Shown piece after piece: positions 7,637 through 14,308 of a stretch of DNA of 64,000 nt (its first letter is position 1; each line of letters begins with the position of its first letter). The notes below the pieces were generated by a model. The model saw only the letters and a program-made list of their open reading frames with translations, was not told the origin of the DNA and made no database searches. Source of the DNA: DB1 sp049323655. GTDB taxonomy: Bacteria; Desulfobacterota; Desulfobulbia; Desulfobulbales; SURF-16. The stretch spans positions 17,932-81,931 of the forward strand of contig JBMONO010000022.1 in the NCBI GenBank assembly GCA_049323655.1. Direction: 5' to 3'. A program made the position numbers and the translations under genes.

Positions 7637-8368
7637 ATGAAACTCCGCCTCGACAAGCTCCTGCTCATCCGCAATCTCGCCGACAGCCGCCAGAAGGCCC
7701 AGGCCCTGATCGGCGCCGGCCAGGTACTGGTCAACGGCCAGGTGGCGGACAAGGCGGGAACCATGATCGCGACGGAGGCGGTCATCGAGGTCAGGCAACG
7801 CTGCCCCTACGTCAGCCGGGGCGGCCTGAAGCTGGCCAAGGCACTGGAGACCTTCACCATTGACCCGACCGGGCTGATCTGCGCCGATATCGGCGCCTCC
7901 ACCGGCGGCTTCACCGACTGCCTGCTCCAGGCCGGCGCGGCCAAGGTCTACGCCGTTGATGTCGGCTACGGCCAACTTGACTGGAAACTGCGGCAGGACG
8001 GTCGGGTGGTGGTGATGGAGCGGACCAACGCCCGTCACCTGCAGGCCGGCGACATCCCCGAACCGCTCCACCTGGCCGTCATCGACGCAAGCTTCATCTC
8101 GCTGAAACTGCTCGTACCACCGCTCCTGCCGCTGTTTTGTCCCCATCCTGCCGCGATCATCGCCCTCATCAAACCGCAGTTCGAGGTGGGCCGCGGCCGG
8201 CTGGGCAAGGGCGGCATTGTCCGGGACAGCAGTCTGCACGATGAGGTGGTCGCCGAGATCGGCACCTTTGCCGGCACCCTCGGCCTGGTCTCCTTCGGGG
8301 TGATCGAATCGCCGCTGCTCGGGGCCAAGGGCAACCGCGAATTTCTCATACACCTCCGTGGCGGATAA
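7637..8368 (+). CDS. tlyA: TlyA-family rRNA methyltransferase (S4 + FtsJ-like)
   Basis: TlyA proteins 2'-O-methylate 16S and/or 23S rRNA with SAM. The 243-residue protein has an N-terminal S4 RNA-binding domain (MKLRLDKLLLIRNLADSR...GQVLVNG) and a Rossmann methyltransferase domain (ADIGASTGGFTDCLLQAGA, then DVGYGQLDWKLRQD and IKPQFEVGRG). The ATG at 7637 matches the family start. However, the frame is open back to an ATG at 7514 that overlaps the glmM stop, and would add 41 residues coded by the repeat tract ((DWS)n then (TNK/TSK)n). No ribosome-binding site precedes 7637, so use of the upstream start is possible. Length compares with about 240-270 residues in the family. Confidence 0.9.
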   Translation: MKLRLDKLLLIRNLADSRQKAQALIGAGQVLVNGQVADKAGTMIATEAVIEVRQRCPYVSRGGLKLAKALETFTIDPTGLICADIGASTGGFTDCLLQAGAAKVYAVDVGYGQLDWKLRQDGRVVVMERTNARHLQAGDIPEPLHLAVIDASFISLKLLVPPLLPLFCPHPAAIIALIKPQFEVGRGRLGKGGIVRDSSLHDEVVAEIGTFAGTLGLVSFGVIESPLLGAKGNREFLIHLRGG

Positions 8369-8394
8369 AATCGAAGCCTATTCATCGGTTCGAT

Positions 8395-8423
8395 TTGACT
8401 TGCCGGCCGGTTAATGCTAATCT
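8395..8423 (+). promoter_or_regulatory. Candidate sigma-70 promoter for the SH3 gene
   Basis: TTGACT (8395-8400), a 17-base spacer and TAATCT (8418-8423) with a preceding TGC form a plausible -35/-10 pair about 78 bases upstream of the start at 8501. The -10 is only a partial match. Confidence 0.45.
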
Positions 8424-8500
8424 ATTGCCCATTGCTCTTCCGGTCACGCTTGCCGGAACGGGAGGTGTGAATCATTTTTTGTTTTGTGGAGATTGACCCG

Positions 8501-8968
8501 ATGAAAAAAACATTATCCGTCCTATCCCGCCGTTTTGCCGCCGGTCTCGGCTTTTCCCTGCTCTCCCTTTTCTTCACCGTATCGGTATTCGCCGCCGAAT
8601 ATGTCAGTGTCATCAAGGACGGCGTCAATATCCGTTCCGGCCCGGGCACCGATAGCGAGGTGCACTGGGAGGTTTTTAAGGATTTTCCCCTCAAGGTCGT
8701 GCAGCGCAAAGACCAGTGGGCGAAAATCGAGGACTTTGAAGGCGACGGCGGCTGGATCCATGCATCGCTGGTCAGCGACAAGAAGACCGTCATCGTCAAG
8801 GTGAAAAAGGCCAACATCAGGGTCGGTCCCGGGGAAAATTACGAAATCGTTGCCTCCGCTCTCTACGGCGTCGTCTTTAATCAGGGGAAAACCCAGGGTG
8901 ACTGGGTTGAGATCAGCCATGCCGACGGCACCAAGGGCTGGGTTCACAAATCGCTGATCTGGCCGTAA
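8501..8968 (+). CDS. Exported protein with two bacterial SH3 domains
   Basis: The 155-residue protein begins with a signal peptide (MKKTLSVLSRRFAAG, hydrophobic core LGFSLLSLFFTVSV, likely cut after VFA). Two SH3b repeats follow: VSVIKDGVNIRSGPGTDSEV...GGWIHASLV and VIVKVKKANIRVGPGENYEI...KGWVHKSLIW. SH3b domains usually bind peptidoglycan or other cell-envelope ligands, so a periplasmic envelope role is likely, but no enzyme domain is present. The ATG at 8501 gives a clean signal peptide and has GTGGAG 9 bases upstream; an earlier in-frame ATG lies at 8486. It stands alone between a candidate promoter and a strong terminator. Confidence 0.85.
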   Translation: MKKTLSVLSRRFAAGLGFSLLSLFFTVSVFAAEYVSVIKDGVNIRSGPGTDSEVHWEVFKDFPLKVVQRKDQWAKIEDFEGDGGWIHASLVSDKKTVIVKVKKANIRVGPGENYEIVASALYGVVFNQGKTQGDWVEISHADGTKGWVHKSLIWP

Positions 8969-8997
8969 GCGACCTTCTCTTCCCCTTGCCCTCCGCT

Positions 8998-9036
8998 CCG
9001 AGTGCCGCCACCGGGTCGGCACTCGGCCTCCTTCTC
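8998..9036 (+). terminator. Rho-independent terminator after the SH3 gene
   Basis: A perfect 10-bp stem CCGAGTGCCG/CGGCACTCGG (8998-9007 and 9017-9026, 9-base loop) is followed by a pyrimidine-rich, T-containing tract. It lies 30 bases after the stop codon. Confidence 0.75.
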
Positions 9037-9091
9037 TTCCCCATCCGTCCTTTTTGTCAGCCACCCCTGTACCACAATGTGCACAACAGTC

Positions 9092-9120
9092 TTGACAGTG
9101 TCATTCTTCCTGCGTTATCA
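9092..9120 (+). promoter_or_regulatory. Candidate sigma-70 promoter for the CBS-HPP pair
   Basis: A consensus TTGACA (9092-9097), 17-base spacer and TTATCA (9115-9120) lie about 170 bases upstream of the CBS gene. The remaining intergenic sequence 9037-9289 holds no gene that I can support. Confidence 0.5.
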
Positions 9121-9289
9121 GAACAGACATCGCCGTCGGTGCGTTGGCGAAAACGTTTTTCGGGATGGTGCAGGCGGCCGCCCAGCCCTAATACATAAGC
9201 GAAGGGCACCATGACCTCGACGAGCACATCGCCGCTGCCTGGCCGCTGTTCGTCACACAATTGTCCGATAAATCAAGGAGGCACTGAGA

Positions 9290-9976
9290 ATGACAGTAAC
9301 GCCAGATCCGGGCGGCAGAGGATCGCACGAATCGCTTCCGGAAAAATTTGCCATTTCCGAAGAAGACATCTATGCCGCGATGAAGGAAATTCCCGGCTAT
9401 CTCGACATCACTCCCGGTGATTTCCGAGAACTCTACGCCCATTCCTATCGCCATGCCCTGGAGCGACTCACCAATTCGACGCGGACCGCCGACATCATGA
9501 CACACGAGGTGGTTACCGTCGAGCTGACCACGCCGCTTTACGAGGTGGCCAAACGGATGGCAACAAAAGGCATTTCCGGGGTGCCGGTGCTGGACCGCAG
9601 TCAGCGGCTCGCGGGGATGATCTCGGAACGGGATTTTCTCCGTCACATGGGGGCAGAACAGGCATCCTTCATGGCCGTCATCGCCGCCTGCCTGGTGGGC
9701 AAGGGATGCGCGGCCCTGGGCATTCGCAAGGGAGTGGCGGCTGATATCATGACCAGTCCGGCTCGCTCCATCGGCCCGACAGCCACCCTGGCCGAGGCAG
9801 CGGCCACCCTGACTGACAATAAAATCAACCGCCTGCCGGTCCTCGATGAAGGGGGCAGACTGCTCGGCATTCTGACCCGGACCGATCTGATGCGGGCCCA
9901 TGTGCTGGCTCCGGCTCCTGCCGAACAGGAAAAATCAGACAAGAAGGAGGCGTCATGCGCTACTTCGACAAGATGA
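9290..9976 (+). CDS. Protein with paired CBS domains
   Basis: The 228-residue cytosolic protein has an N-terminal region of about 65 residues and then two CBS motifs: TADIMTHEVVTVELTTPLYE...GISGVPVLDRSQRLAGMISE and AADIMTSPARSIGPTATLAE...INRLPVLDEGGRLLGILTR. Paired CBS domains bind adenosine nucleotides and regulate enzymes or transporters. The start has AAGGAGG 9 bases upstream. It overlaps the following HPP membrane protein by 22 bases, which suggests that it regulates that transporter; in other organisms CBS and HPP domains occur in one polypeptide. Confidence 0.88.
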   Translation: MTVTPDPGGRGSHESLPEKFAISEEDIYAAMKEIPGYLDITPGDFRELYAHSYRHALERLTNSTRTADIMTHEVVTVELTTPLYEVAKRMATKGISGVPVLDRSQRLAGMISERDFLRHMGAEQASFMAVIAACLVGKGCAALGIRKGVAADIMTSPARSIGPTATLAEAAATLTDNKINRLPVLDEGGRLLGILTRTDLMRAHVLAPAPAEQEKSDKKEASCATSTR

Positions 9977-10491
9977 AGGGCTCCACCACCAGCCCCCCCG
10001 GCCCCGGCGCGCGGGAAATCGCCTGGTCGTGGCTCGGCGCCTTCCTCGGTATCGCCGCGGTGGCGCTTGCTCATTACCAGATCCTGGCCGAACGTGACCT
10101 TCTCCTCATCATCGGCAGCTTCGGCGCCTCGGCGGTGCTGATCTACGGAGCGATCAAAAGCCCGCTGGCCCAGCCCCGCAACCTTATCGGCGGCCATGTC
10201 CTCTCCGCCGTTATCGGTGTTTTCTGCTTTCAGACCTTCCAGGGCGAGACCTGGCTCGCCGCCTCCCTGGCCGTGGCCACCGCCATCGCCGTCATGCATG
10301 CCACCCGCACCCTCCATCCACCCGGCGGCGCCACCGCCCTCATCGCCGTCATCGGCGGCGACCAGGTGCACAGGCTAGGCTACCTCTATGTCCTCATGCC
10401 GGTGGCCCTGGGGGCGTTCATCATGCTCGTTGTCGCCCTGCTGATCAACAACATCCCCAAAACGAGAAAATATCCGGAATTCTGGTTGTAA
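9955..10491 (+). CDS. HPP-family integral membrane protein
   Basis: The 178-residue protein has four to five membrane helices (for example WSWLGAFLGIAAVALAHY, LLLIIGSFGASAVLIYGA, VALGAFIMLVVALLINNI) and the family-defining HPPGGATALIAVIGG motif near residue 125. HPP proteins of cyanobacteria and chloroplasts have been linked to nitrite transport; a transport role here is inference. AGAAGGAGG lies just before the ATG at 9955, inside the end of the CBS gene, so the two are translationally coupled. A GGGCGGGGCCGCCC palindrome between it and the convergent ABC gene may help termination. Confidence 0.9.
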   Translation: MRYFDKMKGSTTSPPGPGAREIAWSWLGAFLGIAAVALAHYQILAERDLLLIIGSFGASAVLIYGAIKSPLAQPRNLIGGHVLSAVIGVFCFQTFQGETWLAASLAVATAIAVMHATRTLHPPGGATALIAVIGGDQVHRLGYLYVLMPVALGAFIMLVVALLINNIPKTRKYPEFWL

Positions 10492-10553
10492 AGACGGGCC
10501 GCCAGCAGATTGCCAGTGCTGCCGGCCGGGCGGGGCCGCCCTTGTCCCGCATT

Positions 10554-11264
10554 TCAGGCGATGACGCGACCCTCGCCGGCCTCCTCGTGGGTGACGCCGT
10601 CGCGGATGTGATAAATGCGCCGGAAGGTGGGGATGATCTTTTCATCATGGGTGACGACGATAACCGCGGTGGCGAACTGCCGGGCCATCTCATTTAAGAT
10701 GCTGATCACGGTGAGGGCCCGCACCGAATCGAGCGGCGCGGTGGGCTCGTCGGCCAGGATCACCGGCGGCCGGTTGACCAGGCCGCGGGCAATGGCGACC
10801 CGTTGCTGCTCGCCGCCGGAAAGCTGGGCGGGCATGGCAGCGGCCCGGTGCTGGACGTCGAGGGCAACGAGCAGATCAAGCGCCCGCCGCCGCGCCTCGT
10901 CATTGGCAACCCCGGCCAGCATCGGCAGCAGGGCGACGTTGTCGGTGACATCGAGAAAGGGAATGAGATAGGGGGCCTGAAAGACAAAACCGATCTTGTC
11001 GCGCCGCAGGGCGCGCAGATCGCGGACCCGCCAGCCGTTGTCAAAGATCACCTCATCACCGAGGACCATCCGGCCGGCGGTGGGGTCGAGCACCGCGCCG
11101 AGACACTTGAGCAGGGTGGATTTTCCCGAACCGGAAGGACCGATCAGCCCCACCACCTCGCCGGGCGCCACCACCATGTCCACCTGTTTCAGGGCGTCCA
11201 CCGCGGTATCGCCGACGCCGAAGCGTTTTTTCATCCCCTCGATGCGAATGCCCGCCTTGCTCAT
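10554..11264 (-). CDS. ABC transporter ATP-binding subunit (LolD/MacB/DevA type)
   Basis: The 236-residue ATPase has Walker A GPSGSGKST (near residue 42), Q-loop FVFQAPYLIP, signature LSGGEQQRVAIARGL, Walker B VILADEPTAPLDS and switch His VVTHDE. The D-loop reads APLDS instead of the common GALDS. Together with the downstream-numbered permease and HlyD-like adaptor it forms a three-part exporter of the DevBCA/MacAB kind. It is the last gene of the tetR-hlyD-permease-ATPase operon, one base after the permease stop. The substrate cannot be told from the sequence. Confidence 0.93.
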   Translation of the reverse strand: MSKAGIRIEGMKKRFGVGDTAVDALKQVDMVVAPGEVVGLIGPSGSGKSTLLKCLGAVLDPTAGRMVLGDEVIFDNGWRVRDLRALRRDKIGFVFQAPYLIPFLDVTDNVALLPMLAGVANDEARRRALDLLVALDVQHRAAAMPAQLSGGEQQRVAIARGLVNRPPVILADEPTAPLDSVRALTVISILNEMARQFATAVIVVTHDEKIIPTFRRIYHIRDGVTHEEAGEGRVIA

Positions 11265-11265
11265 C

Positions 11266-12468
11266 TCACCCTCCTATGGCCTCGGCCGGATCAACCTTCA
11301 GCGCCATGCGAATGGCGACAAGGCTCGCCAGCACGCAGATCACCAGCACGGCAAAAAAACCGGCCACCGAATCGTGCGGCATCAGCAGCACATATTTGGG
11401 GAAATAGGGAGCCGCGAAGGTGGTGCTGATCTTGCCCACGACAAAACCGATCATGCCGAGCACCACCGACTGCTGCATGATCATGGCGGCAATGGTGCGG
11501 TTGCGGGTGCCGATCAGCTTCAGCACCGCGATTTCCCTGATCTTGTCCATGGTCAGCGTGTAGATGATGAAGGCGACGATGGCGGCGCTGACCACGGCGA
11601 GGATGACCAGAAACATGCCGATCTGCCGGGCCGAGGTGGCGATCAGTTTGCCGACCAGGATCTTTTCCATCTGCGGCCGGGTATAGGCGGTCAGCCGCTT
11701 CCAGCGACCGATGGCCTTGGCCGCCTCCGCCGCCTCCTGCCCCGGATGCAGCCGCACCAGCACGGCGTTGACCGTCTGGCTGGCCTCCTGGGCGGCATTG
11801 ACGGCATCGGTCAGACCGGGCACACCGGGCCGGTTGAAGGCGGGATTGGCCTCGGTGCGCTGGCGATTCTGGCGGATGGTGTCGTTATCCTTGAGAAACT
11901 GCGCCTCCTGGGCGTCCTTGAGGGGAATGAAGACCATGGGATCACCGCTCGATGAGACCATCCGCCGGGTCAACCCGACGACGGTGTAGTGATTACGGCG
12001 GATGGTCAGCTGATCGCCGAGGCCAAAACCGGTGGCGATATCGGCGACTGCCTCGTAATGGCTGCGGGTAATCTGCCGACCGGCCACCAGATAAGGGGGC
12101 CAGCCCGGGGTGGCCGGCGCGCCGGGCATGATGCCCACCACCATGGCCCGCACGTCCTGATCGCCCCGCCGCACCTGCATGGTGAGATAGGTGACGTTGG
12201 CGGCCTCGGCAATGCCCGGCATGGCGCGAATGCCGCGATAAAGATCGGCATGGATGGCCGAGGGTTCCGCATAGGGGCCCAGGGTGTCCTGCTGCACCAC
12301 CCAGAGATCGGCGCCGCTGTTGTCGAGCAGCACCCTGGCGTCGTCCACCATGCCCCGGTACACCCCGGCCATGGTCAGGGTGACGCCGATCAACAGCCCC
12401 AGCCCGATGCCGGTGAAGACGAACTTGCCCCAGGAATGGAGGATGTCGCGACCGGCCAGGCTGATCAT
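11266..12468 (-). CDS. FtsX/MacB-type ABC transporter permease
   Basis: The 400-residue membrane protein has an N-terminal helix (FVFTGIGLGLLIGVTLTMAGVY as its core), a large periplasmic domain (about residues 40-270) and a C-terminal FtsX-like group of three helices (MFLVILAVVSAAIVAFIIYT, the helix around VVLGMIGFVVGKI, and FFAVLVICVLASLVAIRMAL). The motif KIREIAVLKLIGTRNRTI is the cytoplasmic loop typical of MacB/DevC permeases. It overlaps the upstream adaptor gene by 4 bases (ATGA) and ends one base before the ATPase start, so the exporter subunits are coupled. Confidence 0.9.
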   Translation of the reverse strand: MISLAGRDILHSWGKFVFTGIGLGLLIGVTLTMAGVYRGMVDDARVLLDNSGADLWVVQQDTLGPYAEPSAIHADLYRGIRAMPGIAEAANVTYLTMQVRRGDQDVRAMVVGIMPGAPATPGWPPYLVAGRQITRSHYEAVADIATGFGLGDQLTIRRNHYTVVGLTRRMVSSSGDPMVFIPLKDAQEAQFLKDNDTIRQNRQRTEANPAFNRPGVPGLTDAVNAAQEASQTVNAVLVRLHPGQEAAEAAKAIGRWKRLTAYTRPQMEKILVGKLIATSARQIGMFLVILAVVSAAIVAFIIYTLTMDKIREIAVLKLIGTRNRTIAAMIMQQSVVLGMIGFVVGKISTTFAAPYFPKYVLLMPHDSVAGFFAVLVICVLASLVAIRMALKVDPAEAIGG

Positions 12469-13616
12469 CGGCTCTCTCCGACGAGGCCCTCGACAACCCG
12501 GATGCGACTGCGGGAAGAGAGCGCCCTTTCACTGTAAAGCACCACCTGATCACCGGCGGCAAGACCAGCGAGGACCTGCACCCGACCGTCGAGATCGGTC
12601 ATCCCGATGGTGACCGGCGTGAAACGGAGATCATCGCCAACGACCTTCCAGACCCCGCGACGGCCGGCCTCGCTCAGCACCGCGGCATTGGGAATGACCG
12701 GCGCGGCCGGCAGATCGGGCAGAGATACGGTGACCTCGGCCAGTTCGCCCAGCGGCGGCAACGGGTCGGGCAGATCGGCAAAGACGACCTTGGCCAGCAT
12801 CTCCTCGGTCACCGCGTCGGCCAGGGGCTCCACCCGCAGGAGCCGACCAGCGAGCGCCTCGTCCGAACGGGAACGCAGGATAATCTCGGCGGCACGGTCA
12901 GGGGCCAACCCCCGGGCCTGCATCTGGTCAAAACGGACATTGACCCACAGGCTGGCCGGATCGATGCACTGCACCACGGTCTGCCCCGCCACCACCGTGC
13001 TGCCCGGCTCGACCTCGCGGGCCGCCACCAGACAGGCAACCGGGGCAAGCAGCCGCAGATCGCGACGCTGGGCCGCCAGGGCCTGTTGCTCGGCGACAAG
13101 GCGGGCCACCTCCTGCCTGGCCGCGGCCCGGCCCGCCTCGGCCAGCCGCAGTTCATGCCGCCGGGCCGCGGCCAGCTCCTCGCTCACCGATTGTACCTGC
13201 AAGAGAAGTTCATAACGGTTTGCCTCCCGCCGGGCATGATTTTCGCGGGCCTCGGCCTCAACAAGCTGGGCGCGGGCCCGTTCCAGGGCCGCCTCCTGGG
13301 CCCGGATCCGTTCATCGAGATCCACCGGCTCCATCTCGCCAAGCACCTGGCCGGCCGCCGCCCGGTCGCCCACCTGGACATCAAGGCGCATGAGCCGGCC
13401 GGCCATTGTCGGACCGATCCGGTAGGTATAACGGGCCTCAACCGTACCGATGCCGAACAGGGCGGGCGCGAGGGCCTGCTTTTCCACGGTGGCCAGGGTG
13501 ACCGCCACCGGCGCGAGCGGACCGGAGCGGATGGCGACAAAGACAAAGAGGATAAGCAGGGGAATGAGAACAGCGAGCAGGGCCAGGGTGCGTCGTTGGC
13601 TGGTCGGGGTTGTCAT
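12465..13616 (-). CDS. HlyD/MacA-family periplasmic adaptor
   Basis: The 383-residue protein has an uncleaved N-terminal membrane anchor (TLALLAVLIPLLILFVFVAI, residues 10-29), a lipoyl half-motif (TYRIGPTMAGRLMRLDVQVGD), a long alpha-helical coiled-coil hairpin rich in Ala, Glu and Arg (about residues 105-190), the second lipoyl half and a C-terminal beta-barrel region. It would link the inner-membrane ABC permease to an outer-membrane channel, which is not encoded here. It overlaps tetR by 4 bases and the permease by 4 bases. Confidence 0.9.
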   Translation of the reverse strand: MTTPTSQRRTLALLAVLIPLLILFVFVAIRSGPLAPVAVTLATVEKQALAPALFGIGTVEARYTYRIGPTMAGRLMRLDVQVGDRAAAGQVLGEMEPVDLDERIRAQEAALERARAQLVEAEARENHARREANRYELLLQVQSVSEELAAARRHELRLAEAGRAAARQEVARLVAEQQALAAQRRDLRLLAPVACLVAAREVEPGSTVVAGQTVVQCIDPASLWVNVRFDQMQARGLAPDRAAEIILRSRSDEALAGRLLRVEPLADAVTEEMLAKVVFADLPDPLPPLGELAEVTVSLPDLPAAPVIPNAAVLSEAGRRGVWKVVGDDLRFTPVTIGMTDLDGRVQVLAGLAAGDQVVLYSERALSSRSRIRVVEGLVGESR

Positions 13617-14221
13617 TGCGCCCTCCGGATGCCGCGGCGATAAATGGCAAAAACGCCTGGGGCCTCGCGACGGATGCGGCCGACATCGCCGGCCAGCAAT
13701 GCCTGCATGACCAGCCCCTGAATGGTGCCGATAAACAGGGTGACGGCGGCCTCCGTGTCCAGTTCGGCATCAAGATCACCGCACTGCTTGCCCCGGTCAA
13801 CCACCTCTTTGAGACGCTCGCCATAGCAGCGAATGAGCCCTTGCGCCACCCGCCGGGGCGCCGACTCGCCGGTGCGTTGCAGTTCTCCGAACAGGATGCG
13901 GGGAATGCCGGGATACTCCGCGACAAAATCCACATGGGCCATGAACATCCCTTCCAGGGCGGCAAGCGGCGTTGCCGCTTGCGAAACCGCCCTGTCGACC
14001 CGCGCCAGCAGTCGCTGGGCGACCCACTCCATCACCGCCTGCAAAATGGCATCCTTATTGGCAAAATGGCGGAACAGCGCCCCTTGAGTCAGCCCCATCC
14101 GCCCGGCGATCGCCGCGGTGGTGATCTCGCTCGGGTTGCGCTCCCCGGCCAGCTCGATCACCGCCGCCACCGTCACCTCCCGCCGCTCCTCCGCCGAAAG
14201 ATACCTGCCTGTTGCTTCCAT
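13613..14221 (-). CDS. TetR-family transcriptional regulator of the exporter operon
   Basis: The 202-residue protein has the TetR helix-turn-helix near residues 17-60 (VTVAAVIELAGERNP...TTAAIAGRMGLTQGALFRHF, ANKDAI) and a ligand-binding C-terminal domain. It is the first gene of the tetR-hlyD-permease-ATPase operon and starts right beside a 54-bp palindrome that contains its own promoter region and ribosome-binding site. Autorepression is therefore the natural reading. AGGGGGG, part of the palindrome, lies about 6 bases before the ATG. Confidence 0.9.
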   Translation of the reverse strand: MEATGRYLSAEERREVTVAAVIELAGERNPSEITTAAIAGRMGLTQGALFRHFANKDAILQAVMEWVAQRLLARVDRAVSQAATPLAALEGMFMAHVDFVAEYPGIPRILFGELQRTGESAPRRVAQGLIRCYGERLKEVVDRGKQCGDLDAELDTEAAVTLFIGTIQGLVMQALLAGDVGRIRREAPGVFAIYRRGIRRAQ

Positions 14222-14223
14222 AT

Positions 14224-14277
14224 GCCCCCCTGCGAATAAAGATAGTAATCAATTACTATCTTTATTCGCAGGGGGGC
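14224..14277. promoter_or_regulatory. 54-bp palindrome, probable TetR operator
   Basis: Two perfect 26-base arms (14224-14249 and 14252-14277) flank a 2-base centre. The inner part reads ATAGTAATCAATTACTAT, like a TetR operator. On the minus strand a consensus TTGACA (14287-14282) lies just outside the palindrome with AT-rich -10 candidates inside it, and the outer GGGGGG arm serves as Shine-Dalgarno for tetR. It could equally fold as a long RNA hairpin ending transcripts. Confidence 0.75.
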
Positions 14278-14308
14278 TATTTTGTCAACCACTTTCGACC
14301 ACCACATA

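Noticed and set aside
6094..7785. Long minus-strand open frame opposite glmM
   Set aside because: Antisense of a clear glmM; it also reads through the 9-bp repeat (LVLLVLL runs), so it is not a real protein.
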